Source: CAJUOR01 sp964596105 (GTDB taxonomy: Bacteria > Bacillota_I > Bacilli_A > Erysipelotrichales > Coprobacillaceae). From it: a DNA stretch of 22,104 nucleotides. The stretch covers positions 1 to 22,104 of the forward strand of contig CAZQRT010000014.1 in the NCBI GenBank assembly GCA_964596105.1, written 5' to 3'. The stretch's first letter is position 1; every line of letters begins with the position of its first letter. The notes beneath the pieces were generated by a model. That model saw nothing but the letters and a program-made list of their open reading frames with translations, made no database searches and was not told the DNA's origin. Of this stretch, positions 10,302 through 18,922 are shown in pieces. A program made the position numbers and the translations under genes.

Positions 10302-12213
10302 ATGAAGAAACCTTTTTATTTGACGACCGCCATCGCTTATACTTCCGGCAAGCCGCATATCGGCAATACCTACGAGATTGTGCTGGCGGACAGTATCGCC
10401 CGGTTTAAGCGGGCGCAGGGTTATGATGTCCGGTTTCAGACCGGCACGGATGAGCATGGCATCAAGATTGAGGAGAAGGCCCGGGCGGCCGGCATGGAGC
10501 CGAAGGCTTATGTGGATCAGGTGGCCGGGGAGATCAAGCGCATCTGGGATTTGATGAATACGTCTTATGACCGTTTTATGCGCACGACGGACCCGTATCA
10601 TGAAAAGCAGGTGCAGAAGATTTTTCGCCGTCTTTATGAGCAGGGCGATATTTATAAAGGGGAGTATGAGGGCTGGTACTGCAAGGCTTGCGAGTCTTTC
10701 TTTACGGAGAGCCAGCTGGTGGACGGCAAGTGTCCGGATTGCGGCGGCGAGGTCCACCGCGAGAAGGAGGAGNNNNNNNNNNNNNNNNNNNNNNNNNNNN
10801 NNNNNNNNNNNNNNNNNNNNNNNNNNNNNNNNNNNNNNNNNNNNNNNNNNNCACCCTGATTTTATTCAGCCGGAGTCGCGCAAGAATGAGATGATGAACA
10901 ATTTCCTTTTGCCGGGACTGCAGGATCTTTGTGTTTCCCGCACGTCTTTCAAGTGGGGCATTCCGGTTGATTTTGATGACAAGCATGTCGTTTATGTCTG
11001 GATTGACGCGTTGTCCAATTACATCACCGGGCTCGGTTTTGACCTGGACGGGGATTCTGACGAGCTTTTCAAAAAGTACTGGCCGGCGGATATTCATCTT
11101 ATCGGCAAGGATATTATCCGTTTCCATACCATCTACTGGCCGATCATGCTGATGGCGCTGGGTCTGGAGTTACCGAAGCAGGTTTTCGGTCACCCGTGGC
11201 TTTTGATGGGGGACCGCAAGATGAGCAAGTCGAAGGGCAATGTGCTTTACGCCGATGATCTGGTGGCCCGGTTCGGGGTGGACGCGGTGCGTTATTTTGT
11301 CCTTCATGAGATGCCTTTTGAAAATGACGGCAATATCACTTATGAGCTTCTGATTGAGCGCATTAACAGTGATCTGGCTAATATTCTGGGCAATCTGGTG
11401 AATCGCACGATCGCGATGACAAACAAGTATTTTGGCGGCGTGATTTATGACGGCGGGGTGGCTGAGGATGTCGATGCGGATCTCAAGCGCACGGCGGTTG
11501 ACGCGTATCATGAGGCTTGTGAGAAGATGGATGCGTTGCGGGTGGCGGATGCCATTGACGCGGTGTTCACGCTTTTAAGAAGGTCAAACAAGTATATTGA
11601 TGAGACGCAGCCGTGGGTTTTAGGCCGGGATGAGACAAAAAAGGACCGCCTGGCGACGGTGCTTTATAATCTGTTAGAGGCGATTCGTTTTGCCGGGGTG
11701 CTGTTAGGTCCTTTCTTGCCGGAGACTTCGGAAAAGATGCTGGATCAGATCAACGCCAAGGAGCGCGATTTCGCTTCCCTGGAGACTTTCGGTCATTATG
11801 AGAGTCCGACTAAGGTGACGGATAAGGCGAAGCCTTTGTTCATGCGGCTTGATGCCGGAAAGGTCCTGGCGGATCTGGACAAGGAGGACGACAAGGCCGA
11901 GATCACGATGGATGATTTTGGTAAGATCGAGCTGAAGGTCGGCGAGGTAATCTCTTGTGAGAAGCATCCGAATGCCGACAAGCTTCTGGTCAGTCAGGTG
12001 GATCTCGGTGATGAGACGCGGCAGATTGTCAGCGGCATTGCCCACAGTTACACGCCGGCGGAGATGGTGGGCCGGAAGGTCATTGTGGTGACGAATTTGA
12101 AGACGGCGAAGCTTCGCGGGGTGGAGTCGCAGGGCATGATTCTGGCCGGGGAGAAGGACGGCAAGGTGGTGCTGGCGTCTTGTGATCTGCCGAAGGGCAC
12201 GGTTGTGCGCTGA
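10302..12213 (+). CDS. metG: Methionyl-tRNA synthetase (interrupted by an assembly gap)
   Basis: Class I synthetase that charges tRNA-Met. The start at 10302 (MKKPFYLTTA) follows AGGAGGAA at 10290-10297. HIGN (19-22) and KMSKS (coded at 11218-11232) are the ATP-binding motifs. Cys127/130 and Cys144/147 form a zinc knuckle. The C-terminal 100 residues or so (from about 11925) are an EMAP/Trbp111-type tRNA-binding domain with the HPNADKLL motif, used for dimerising and tRNA binding in Bacillota MetG. The 79-base N run (10773-10851) follows exactly 157 codons, and the reading frame resumes at CAC 10852 with 453 codons to the stop. Because 79 is not a multiple of three, the gap length is only an estimate. 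No sign that the gene itself is broken. Confidence 0.95.
10773..10851. other. Run of 79 N inside metG
   Basis: Unknown sequence between ...HREKEE and HPDFIQPES of the synthetase. From memory of the family this stretch normally holds about 20 residues (SYFFKMSKY-type segment), so the true length is likely nearer 60 bases and must be a multiple of three. Confidence 0.9.
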
Positions 12214-12668
12214 TGGACTGGCAAGAGGCGTGCGCGCTTTTAAAGGAGAAGCTCGGCGATTACAAGGTGATGGCGCTGGCGACCAGCCGTCATGATCATC
12301 CTACGGTGCGGCTGGTGAGCTGTATTTTCTATAACGACAAGGTTTATTTTAAGACGGATAAGAATTTCCGGAAAACGCGGATGTTACTGGACAATCCGCA
12401 AGCCGCGCTTTGTGTCGGCGGGGTGCAGCTGGAGGGCACGGTGGAGAATCTGGGCCTGGTGGCGGATGAGCCGGGGCAGATTTTCGCCGAGAAGTATGAG
12501 CGGTATTTGAAGCACAGTTATAATGCTTACGCGCATACCGATACGGAGATTCTGATTTGTTTCACGCCGCGTTTCGCGGAGATCTGGGATGATGATGAGG
12601 CCGGCAACGCGCATCAGATCTATATGTACTTTGATGAAAAGCGGACGGAATTCATTCCTTATGATTAA
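12213..12668 (+). CDS. Pyridoxamine 5'-phosphate oxidase-like (split-barrel FMN-binding) protein
   Basis: A 151-residue protein of the PNPOx-like split beta-barrel superfamily: MALATSRHDHPTVRLVSCI (about residues 19-38), then YFKTDKNFRKTRMLLDNPQAAL, the typical strand pair and the helix facing the flavin. Members bind FMN, F420 or heme, and many have no proven substrate, so no reaction can be given. The ATG shares one base with the metG stop (TGATG), so it is probably translated from the metG message. The closing acidic stretch WDDDEAGNAHQIY is not a feature I can interpret. True pyridoxine oxidase (PdxH) is unlikely because the protein is shorter and lacks the C-terminal PdxH segment. Confidence 0.82.
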   Translation: MDWQEACALLKEKLGDYKVMALATSRHDHPTVRLVSCIFYNDKVYFKTDKNFRKTRMLLDNPQAALCVGGVQLEGTVENLGLVADEPGQIFAEKYERYLKHSYNAYAHTDTEILICFTPRFAEIWDDDEAGNAHQIYMYFDEKRTEFIPYD

Positions 12669-12700
12669 TAAAAAGAGCGGGCAGATGACCCGCTTTTTTT
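12669..12700. terminator. Bidirectional terminator between convergent operons
   Basis: AGCGGG (12676-12681), loop CAGATGA, CCCGCT (12689-12694), then a T run to 12700, with an A-rich stretch on the other side (12669-12674). It closes the metG unit on the plus strand and the zinc-transport unit on the minus strand, whose last stop codon (12700-12702) touches it. Confidence 0.88.
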
Positions 12701-13524
12701 TATAATTTTCCGGCCACATAGAAGAGGGCGAACGCGGCGATGTCGGCGATCACGATGGTGGATCCGACCGGGGTTGAGGCCAGGATGGATATGATGATTC
12801 CCAGTAAAGAGCAGCATACCGACAGGATCGCGGCGCAGATGGTGACGGATTTGAAGCTTTTGCAGACGCGCATGGCGGAGAGGGCGGGGAAGATGACCAG
12901 GGCGGAGATTAAAAGTGATCCGACGAGGTTCATGGCGAGGACGATGATGACGGCAATGATGACGGCGATAATAAGATTGTAAAGGTTGGCGTTGGTGCCG
13001 GTGGCGCGGGCAAAGTCTTCATCAAAGGTGACGGCGAATATTTTGTTGTAGAAGAGGATAAAGGCGGCGATGACGATGAGGGAGAGGATCAGGCATAACC
13101 AGACTTCCTGTTTTGTCAGGGTCAGGATGGAGGTGGAGCCGAAGAGGGTGGCGCAGACATCGCCGGACAGATTGGATGAGGTGGAGAAGAGGTTCATGAG
13201 CAGGTACCCGATGGCCAGGGCGCCGACGGAGATCATCGCGATCAGGGCGTCGCCTTTGATTTTGGCGTTTTGTCCGGTTCGTAAAAGCAGGATGGCGCAC
13301 AGGATGGTGACGGGCAGGACGAGAAGCATTTCATTGCTCAAACCGGCTACGGCGGCGACGGCGATGGCTCCGAAGGCGACGTGGGAAAGGCCGTCACCGA
13401 TATAGGAGAAGCGTTTTAAAACCAGGGTGACGCCAATCAACGCGGAGCACAGGGAGATGAGCACGCCGACGATGAGGGCGTAGCGCACGAAGGGGTATTC
13501 AAGATACAGGGCCAGTTTTGCCAT
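12700..13524 (-). CDS. znuB: Zinc-type ABC importer, membrane permease
   Basis: A 274-residue ABC-3 family permease with about eight hydrophobic segments, including the conserved early LKRFSYIGDGLSHVAFG stretch and the late VGSLLISALVIFPALSAM stretch that contacts the ATPase. It should form the channel of a zinc or manganese uptake system with the ZnuC and ZnuA proteins encoded just upstream. Two starts are possible, GTG 13527 and ATG 13524. The GGAGG site at 13534-13538 leaves 9 bases to the ATG, and the ATG overlaps the znuC stop (TGATG), so 13524 is preferred. Zinc is favoured over manganese only by analogy; the sequence alone does not decide the metal. Confidence 0.93.
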   Translation of the reverse strand: MAKLALYLEYPFVRYALIVGVLISLCSALIGVTLVLKRFSYIGDGLSHVAFGAIAVAAVAGLSNEMLLVLPVTILCAILLLRTGQNAKIKGDALIAMISVGALAIGYLLMNLFSTSSNLSGDVCATLFGSTSILTLTKQEVWLCLILSLIVIAAFILFYNKIFAVTFDEDFARATGTNANLYNLIIAVIIAVIIVLAMNLVGSLLISALVIFPALSAMRVCKSFKSVTICAAILSVCCSLLGIIISILASTPVGSTIVIADIAAFALFYVAGKL

Positions 13525-14186
13525 CACGCCTCACCTCCATTGAGATATTTTTGTTTTGTGCCGAAGAAGGGGGAGCCGCCGAGTCTGAGAATATGGGTGG
13601 CGTGTTGTTTCACCGCGCTGATATCATGGGAGATCATGATGATGGTGATGCCGTCTTTATGGAGGTCTTCAATGATTTGGTACATATCGGCGGTGACTTG
13701 CGGGTCGAGGCCGGATACCGGTTCATCGAGCAGGAGCATTTTGCGTGTGGCGCACAGGGCTCTGGCGAATAGAACGCGCTGCTGCTGGCCGCCGGACAGT
13801 TCCCGCCAGCAGTGTCTGGTGAGTGGAGTGATGCCCATTTTTTCGATGTTGACAGCGGCGAGGCGTTTTTCTTCTCTGGTGTAGAAGGGGCCGCTATGGC
13901 CCTGGAAGCCGGAGAGGACGATTTCTTTGACGGTGGCCGGGAAGTCTTTCTGGACGGCGGTCTCTTGGGGGAGGTAGCCGGTCTCACTGGGTGAGAAGCC
14001 GTTTTGAATTGTTCCTGATAGGGGTTTTTGCAGACCGAGGATCGTTTTCATCAGGGTGGATTTTCCGGAGCCGTTTTCCCCGATGATGCAAAGATAGTCG
14101 CCGGATTCCACTTGAAAGTTCAAATTGTGCAGGATTTCTTTGCCGTCATAGCCGAGGCAAAGATTCTGGCAGGACAGCCTTGTCAT
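13524..14186 (-). CDS. znuC: Zinc-type ABC importer, ATP-binding subunit
   Basis: A 220-residue ABC ATPase that powers the importer. Walker A is GENGSGKST, the Q-loop lies in GYLPQE, the signature is LSGGQQQR, Walker B is MLLLDEPVSGLD and the H-loop is ISHD. The open frame reaches back to an ATG at 14201, but its first codons contain the GGAGGG ribosome site (14194-14199). The ATG at 14186 (MTRLSCQN), 7 bases after that site, is therefore the better start. It begins 16 bases after the znuA stop and ends overlapping znuB. Confidence 0.94.
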   Translation of the reverse strand: MTRLSCQNLCLGYDGKEILHNLNFQVESGDYLCIIGENGSGKSTLMKTILGLQKPLSGTIQNGFSPSETGYLPQETAVQKDFPATVKEIVLSGFQGHSGPFYTREEKRLAAVNIEKMGITPLTRHCWRELSGGQQQRVLFARALCATRKMLLLDEPVSGLDPQVTADMYQIIEDLHKDGITIIMISHDISAVKQHATHILRLGGSPFFGTKQKYLNGGEA

Positions 14187-14202
14187 GGTTTTTCCCTCCA
14201 TG

Positions 14203-15129
14203 TCACTGCAGTGCTTCTTTGAGCACTTTCAGGTTGTTTTCCATGGTGGATAGATAACTGGCGCCGGCGGCGGACTGCATGGAGTCCATGGTGAGAATGC
14301 GGGCGGATTTCGCGGCGGTGGCGTTTACCACTGTGGCGGCGATTTTCTGGTCGGACTTTTCCAGGGTCAGCACGCAGGGCAGGTTCAGTTCATCGACTTT
14401 GCCGGCGAGGAATGTCACGGTTTCAAAGCTGGCCTGCGTTTCCGAGGAGCAGCCGGGAAAGGCGGCGTAGCAGGAGAGACCGTAGTCTGCCATGAGGTAG
14501 CGGAAGGGGAAGCGGTCGCAAAAAAGGAGAGTTTTCCGGTTAGACTGAGCCACGATGGTTTCGTATTCCTTGTCCATATTATTTAGTTTTGTGATGTATG
14601 ATTTGTTATTGGCGGTGTAGGTTTCCGCGTGCTGGGGATCAGCTGTGATGAGGGCACTGGTGATGGCGTCGCAGAGCACGGCGGCGTTTTTGAGTGACAG
14701 CCAGACATGCTCATCGTATCCGGGATCTTCTTCGGTTTCCATGCCTTCCAGAGCTTCTTCTTTGCGGGCGGCAGTACCGAGGCTTTCCAGCAGGTTGACG
14801 GTGATCATATCTTTGTTTGTAGCTTCTTTCAGGGCGTCGTTGACCCATTGATCGGATTCACCGCCCACATAGATAAAGACGTCGCAGGTCGATATTTTGA
14901 CGATGTCGTCGACAGCGGGCTGGTAGCTGTGAAGATCGACACCGTTATCAAGCAGCAGAGTTACCTCGACGTCTTCGGATTGATCGCCAAGGATGTTCAG
15001 CACCCAGTCGTATTCCGGGAAGATCGTGGTGACGATGTGAAGCTTATCGTCTTGAGCAGGATCGCTTTGTCCGCAGGCGGTGAGGGTCAAAAGGAGAACG
15101 GCTAATATCAGGAATATCGTTTTTCGCAT
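14203..15129 (-). CDS. znuA: Zinc-type ABC importer, substrate-binding lipoprotein (variant metal site)
   Basis: A 308-residue cluster A-I (ZnuA/TroA-like) metal-binding lipoprotein that delivers metal to ZnuB. Signal peptide 1-18 with lipobox LTAC and Cys19 as the lipid site. Expected ligands: His67 in DLHSYQP and His141 in DEHVWLS. At the place of the usual third histidine (HDAF-type motif) the protein has FCDRFPFRY, with Cys204. A CSSETQASFE stretch follows, a subgroup pattern I recall from gut Bacillota. The start at 15129 is set by GGAGG at 15139-15143; the longer frame from 15162 would place extra residues before the signal peptide. It lacks the His-rich loop of E. coli ZnuA; a short acidic segment (EALEGMETEEDPGYDE) lies there instead. 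Confidence 0.92.
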   Translation of the reverse strand: MRKTIFLILAVLLLTLTACGQSDPAQDDKLHIVTTIFPEYDWVLNILGDQSEDVEVTLLLDNGVDLHSYQPAVDDIVKISTCDVFIYVGGESDQWVNDALKEATNKDMITVNLLESLGTAARKEEALEGMETEEDPGYDEHVWLSLKNAAVLCDAITSALITADPQHAETYTANNKSYITKLNNMDKEYETIVAQSNRKTLLFCDRFPFRYLMADYGLSCYAAFPGCSSETQASFETVTFLAGKVDELNLPCVLTLEKSDQKIAATVVNATAAKSARILTMDSMQSAAGASYLSTMENNLKVLKEALQ

Positions 15130-15175
15130 AAAAATAAACCTCCAAATTGTCATAAGAATCAAAAAAATGCGCGCA

Positions 15176-15204
15176 AAAATACCTGTTTATCTGTTCTTAT
15201 TCAA
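15176..15204 (-). promoter_or_regulatory. Possible internal promoter for znuA-znuC-znuB
   Basis: Read on the minus strand: TTGAAT (15199-15204), 17 bases, TATTTT (15176-15181), each matching 4 of 6 consensus bases. A palindrome TGCGCGCA lies just downstream (about 15168-15175), and an inverted pair CAAATTG/CAATTTG frames the region (15143-15149 and 15202-15208). It could give the importer separate control, but each part is weak. Confidence 0.28.
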
Positions 15205-15479
15205 TTTGAAAGTTTGACTTTGAGGGTAACGGGTGTGGATTTTCTAAGCGGGGTCCTTAATGGCATGAAGAGGGGATGGACAGCGCATATCAAGATGATA
15301 AAATTTAAAGTCGTTATGGTACTATAGCCGAGCGTTTTCAGGGTATGCTCATACTCTCTGATTTGACCGCAGACGGGGCAGTTTTCCCCGGCGCAGTCGT
15401 GGTCAGCCCAGACCGCGGTGTAAAAGGCGGAAAACAGCAAGATAAATGTCAGCAGTAGGGAAAGATTGCGTTTTGTCAT
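15201..15479 (-). CDS. Small exported protein with HDC...CPVC motif, probable metal handling
   Basis: A 92-residue protein. Residues 1-25 are a signal peptide (hydrophobic core LLLTFILLFSAFYTAV, AVWA cleavage-like end). The mature start is DHDCAGENCPVC (26-37), with His27, Cys29, Cys34 and Cys37 packed within eleven residues, a likely soft-metal or redox site. A second hydrophobic stretch (about 54-71) follows, and then a basic tail ending LKVKLSN. I recall similar short exported proteins near zinc uptake genes in other Bacillota, but no function is established to my knowledge. A good GGAGG site (15488-15492) sets the start. It lies 25 bases after the ABC exporter gene and 71 before znuA, in the same direction as both, so a role in zinc capture or in protecting metal or thiols outside the cell is a reasonable inference. 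Confidence 0.75.
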   Translation of the reverse strand: MTKRNLSLLLTFILLFSAFYTAVWADHDCAGENCPVCGQIREYEHTLKTLGYSTITTLNFIILICAVHPLFMPLRTPLRKSTPVTLKVKLSN

Positions 15480-15504
15480 CCTGTTTTCCTCCTTTTTTGG
15501 TATT

Positions 15505-17070
15505 CTAAGTGTCGCGGATTTGCGCGATGTACTCGCGAAATTCTGTGGATTTTAAAAGCTCGTCATAGGTGCCTTGGGCGATGATCTCACCTTCGTTCAG
15601 CCAGATGATGCGCGTGGCATATTTGAAGACAGCGACGCGATGTGATGCCATCATGATACACTTGTTTTTNNNNNNNNNNNNNNNNNNNNNNNNNNNNNNN
15701 NNNNNNNNNNNNNNNNNNNNNNNNNNNNNNNNNNNNNNNNNNNNNNNNNNNNNNNNNNNNNNNNNNNNNCCCATGGTCAGGTTTTCATAAACGGTGACGG
15801 GTAAAAGGTCGTCGTTTTGAGAAACGCAGGCAAAATTTGTTCTAAACTGGTTTTCCGGTATTTTGTCCGCGTTTTCCCCTGATAAAAAATACCGGCCGGA
15901 ATAGTCCACGTATCGCTGCAGCGCGTTTAATAATGAGGTCTTACCGGATCCGCTCTGGCCGGTGATGATCAAAAATTCTCCGCATGGCACATCCAGGGTT
16001 AGATCTCGTATTGCCTGAGTGTCACCATATGAAATATTGATATGTTGTAATGAGACAGAGGGAATGGATAACTTATCTGAAGTTGGTGTGTCTTCCTGCT
16101 CTGTTCTGCTGTTTATAAGCAGATTTTTTAGTTCTTCAAGCACATCCTGGGAAGAGCGGATATTGCCCCATGATTCGCTGATGTCCATCATGTAGATAAC
16201 TAAATACTGGGTGAATTGTAACAAAAACAGCACCTGACCGAGTTCTGCCTGGTGGACTAGAGACAGGTAGAAGCCTAAGAGAATCGGAAGGGCCTCGGAA
16301 ATATAAAAGAGCAGGTTGTTGATGAGTTCGTGGCGCAGGTATATGTTTTCGTATTGAATCTCTGCTGTTTTTACCGCTTCCGCTTGATTTTTGCCCTGTT
16401 TCAGGATAGCTGTGTCCTGGCGGAACGCTTTGATGGTCGTGATTCCGTTCAGTGTCTCGGTGAAGAATGAGTTGGCCCTTGCGGTGTTTTCCTGAATGGT
16501 TTTCTTTTTCTCTGACAGCTTTCTATCATACCAGATGTGGGTGGATGTTGACAGGGCGAATATCAAAAAATAGCCGATGAAGAACTGGATGTTGACAGTG
16601 ATGATGACGGCAAATGAGAGAATAAGCAGAACCGCGGAGGTGACCAGGTCGGGGACGCTGTGGGCGATGAGACCGGCCGCTAGTTCGATGTTTTGAATCA
16701 ATTCGGAAATATACTTTGAGGTTCCTGTCACTGGTTTTTCTTCGCCCTGGATGGCGTCATAGGACTGCTCATACAGTTCCATTTTCACAGCGGTCTCGGC
16801 GTTTTCTAACAGGTACTGCTCGATGTAGCGCATGACTGCTGAGTAAGCAATATTGATAACAATGGCGGGAATTAAATACCGGATAAATGAGCTGCCGAGG
16901 ACAAGCCGGTCATAGAACTTTTCCATGAGCAGAGCAATCGCCAGCATTCCGGCAAACTGAAAGGTAACCATTTTTATCTGAACGGAGTACATTGTTTTTT
17001 TACTGGCCTTTAGCTTTGACAGGATCGCGAAGACACTGTTTTTCATCAGTGGTGTGGACGCGGATTTCAT
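15505..17070 (-). CDS. ABC exporter half-transporter 1 (TMD-NBD), interrupted by an assembly gap
   Basis: A fused permease-ATPase of the exporter type. The N-terminal 300 or so residues hold the membrane helices, with the coupling-type segment FFTETLNGITTIKAFRQ. The ATPase starts near residue 345: Walker A GQSGSGKTS (about 368-376), Q-loop VSQND, then the 100-base N run. The part after the gap has the H-loop (MASHR) and the tail IIAQGTYDELL. The signature and Walker B should lie in the gap. Compared with its neighbour, about 85-90 residues are missing there, far more than 100 bases, so the gap is a placeholder. The start at 17070 follows AAAGGAG. It lies 115 bases after the other exporter gene; the two probably form a heterodimer. 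The substrate is unknown. Confidence 0.85.
   Translation of the reverse strand: MKSASTPLMKNSVFAILSKLKASKKTMYSVQIKMVTFQFAGMLAIALLMEKFYDRLVLGSSFIRYLIPAIVINIAYSAVMRYIEQYLLENAETAVKMELYEQSYDAIQGEEKPVTGTSKYISELIQNIELAAGLIAHSVPDLVTSAVLLILSFAVIITVNIQFFIGYFLIFALSTSTHIWYDRKLSEKKKTIQENTARANSFFTETLNGITTIKAFRQDTAILKQGKNQAEAVKTAEIQYENIYLRHELINNLLFYISEALPILLGFYLSLVHQAELGQVLFLLQFTQYLVIYMMDISESWGNIRSSQDVLEELKNLLINSRTEQEDTPTSDKLSIPSVSLQHINISYGDTQAIRDLTLDVPCGEFLIITGQSGSGKTSLLNALQRYVDYSGRYFLSGENADKIPENQFRTNFACVSQNDDLLPVTVYENLTMXXXXXXXXXXXXXXXXXXXXXXXXXXXXXXXXXXKNKCIMMASHRVAVFKYATRIIWLNEGEIIAQGTYDELLKSTEFREYIAQIRDT
15670..15769. other. Run of 100 N inside ABC exporter gene 1
   Basis: A placeholder gap exactly 100 bases long, in the ATPase domain between ...YENLTM and KNKCIMM. 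The signature and Walker B motifs are hidden. By comparison with the paralogue at 17186-18820 the real missing piece should be about 260-270 bases. Confidence 0.85.
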
Positions 17071-17185
17071 AGGAATGGCGCTCCTTTCCGGGTGTTTGGA
17101 TATATGCGAGGGGAGCCCGTTTTTAAATATAAACTGTGTGAAAAAGATTTGTATCGCATAAGTTACGTGATTGTGTGAAGAGAAA

Positions 17186-18820
17186 TTAGTCTTTTGTTGC
17201 CGCTAATATGCCATTATTTAAGGTCAAGACATAATCCGCTTCGCGGGATAAAGTTTCACTGTGGGTCACAACTAAAAGTGTCTTTTTTTGGCGCATGGAT
17301 TGAAGTAGTTTCAGTACAGCGATCTCGTTTTGAACATCGATGGCCGATGTTGGCTCATCCATGATGACCACAGGAGCCAGGCTTATACAGGCTCTGGCGA
17401 TGCATATGCGCTGCAGCTGGCCGCCTGACAGTGATAAGGGGCTGTCGGCCCCGATCATCGTCTCAAATTGATTGGGGAGATTCATGATGGTGTCGTATAT
17501 ATCCAGGGCTTTGCAGACGGCGGTGATTTCATCTTCACTGGCCCGGGCATTTCCGATTTTTATATTATCGAGAATGGACGCGGAAAAAATAAAAGGGTCC
17601 TGACCGGCGTAGGCAATGGCTGGTCTGTCTTCTATCAGGCAGGAGGGGTGGTATCGTACGGATCCGTTAAGGGGTTTGTAAAAACCCATGATTATGTTGA
17701 GCAGGGAGGTCTTTCCGGAGCCGCTCGGTCCGGTTAAAACGGTCATACTGCCTTGTTTAATGTTGAGGTTTATATGGCGTAAAACATCACTGCCCTGGTA
17801 GGCGTACCGGACGTTTTCCAGGAATATGGCGTCCGTGCTGTCAGGAGGCAAAAGCGCGATTGCCGGTTTTTCTTTTAACGGGGAGTCTATGATCTCATTT
17901 AAACGTTTTTCGGAGGCGTGAACCTCATGACGCAGAGGAATGTAGTTTGGCAGAAACATCAAAAATCCGGAGACGGAGCTTCTCAGCATCCCGAACAGCA
18001 TGAATTCTCCAAAGGAGATCTGCTTGAGAAAGACGAAAAACGCGCCGGCGGTGAGATGAATCAGGGTCGGGGCAAAGTTGATCAGGGTTAATTTGATCGC
18101 GCTTTTTGTCACGGTCTTGTTGTTTGCTTTGCTGGCGCTGTTGATCGTTTCCAGAATTTCTTTGAAACGGCCGCTGAAATATTTCCGGGCAGAATACGCT
18201 TTGATGATTCTGGCGCCTTTTACTGAACCGTACAGGACATCGGACATTTGCCCCTTGTATTTATCAATCAGATCATAGTTCTCATCAAGTCTGGCGTCGA
18301 TTTTCACATTGGCGTAAACAATGAGGGGAAGGATGGAAAATTCCAGAAGGGCCAGAAACCAGTTCACGGACATGGCCAGAATGACGGCGAATACAGCGAT
18401 GGCAAGTCTTCTTAAAAAGATATAAGAGTCACTGGAATAGAATTTCTCGACCAGGTTTAAATCAGAGGACAGCCGGGAGTTCAAGTCGCCGCTATTCAGT
18501 TTTCCGGTATCTTCAACGGATTTTTCCAGCAAGCCCTTCAACATGCGATCGCGTATGCCGGCTGTGTTTTTGATATAGACAAGCTTAAACAGATAGGGCG
18601 TCACCACGCTGAAAACCCACTGCATCATAAGGAACAGGATCAGGAAGAGAAGTACTTTTTGGACATAGGACAAATCAGCTCCGCCGTATGCCAGGATATC
18701 GATGGCGCGTCCTTCAAATAATGACAGCAGAACACTGGCGATTCCTTCCATCACAGCAAACACAATTAATATGATATGCCGGGGCAGGCTGATTTGATAC
18801 AGGTGTTTTCTTTCTCTCAT
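17186..18820 (-). CDS. ABC exporter half-transporter 2 (TMD-NBD)
   Basis: A 544-residue fused permease-ATPase. About six membrane helices fill residues 1-300. The ATPase domain has Walker A GPSGSGKTS (about 362-370), Q-loop YAGQDPFIF, signature LSGGQLQR (about 462-469), Walker B VVIMDEPTSAID and H-loop VVTHSE. All catalytic motifs are present, including the glutamate after Walker B, so this half should hydrolyse ATP. The open frame extends to 18898, but the extra residues (basic, non-hydrophobic) lack a ribosome site. The ATG at 18820 has a purine-rich site (GGGAAAGGAAA) before it and puts the first helix near the start as usual. It is first in the six-gene minus-strand operon. Drug, peptide, lipid or siderophore-like export are all possible; motifs do not decide. 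Confidence 0.88.
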   Translation of the reverse strand: MRERKHLYQISLPRHIILIVFAVMEGIASVLLSLFEGRAIDILAYGGADLSYVQKVLLFLILFLMMQWVFSVVTPYLFKLVYIKNTAGIRDRMLKGLLEKSVEDTGKLNSGDLNSRLSSDLNLVEKFYSSDSYIFLRRLAIAVFAVILAMSVNWFLALLEFSILPLIVYANVKIDARLDENYDLIDKYKGQMSDVLYGSVKGARIIKAYSARKYFSGRFKEILETINSASKANNKTVTKSAIKLTLINFAPTLIHLTAGAFFVFLKQISFGEFMLFGMLRSSVSGFLMFLPNYIPLRHEVHASEKRLNEIIDSPLKEKPAIALLPPDSTDAIFLENVRYAYQGSDVLRHINLNIKQGSMTVLTGPSGSGKTSLLNIIMGFYKPLNGSVRYHPSCLIEDRPAIAYAGQDPFIFSASILDNIKIGNARASEDEITAVCKALDIYDTIMNLPNQFETMIGADSPLSLSGGQLQRICIARACISLAPVVIMDEPTSAIDVQNEIAVLKLLQSMRQKKTLLVVTHSETLSREADYVLTLNNGILAATKD

Positions 18821-18922
18821 GCTTTTTCCTTTCCCGCGGCAATGTATGGATGGTTTAATTGCCCGTCTATGGTATCTTTTTATAGAAATATCAGGCACAA
18901 TAAATTAGACTATGTGTTTGAT

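Noticed and set aside
10567..10772. An alternative frame before the gap that joins the downstream metG frame
   Set aside because: It results only from the 79-base gap length; the frame from 10302 carries the HIGN motif and the zinc knuckle.
17067..17159. A 30-codon open frame on the minus strand between the two exporter genes, a possible exported peptide precursor
   Set aside because: No ribosome site before its ATG, no leader or double-glycine pattern, and its end only coincides with the next start by overlap.
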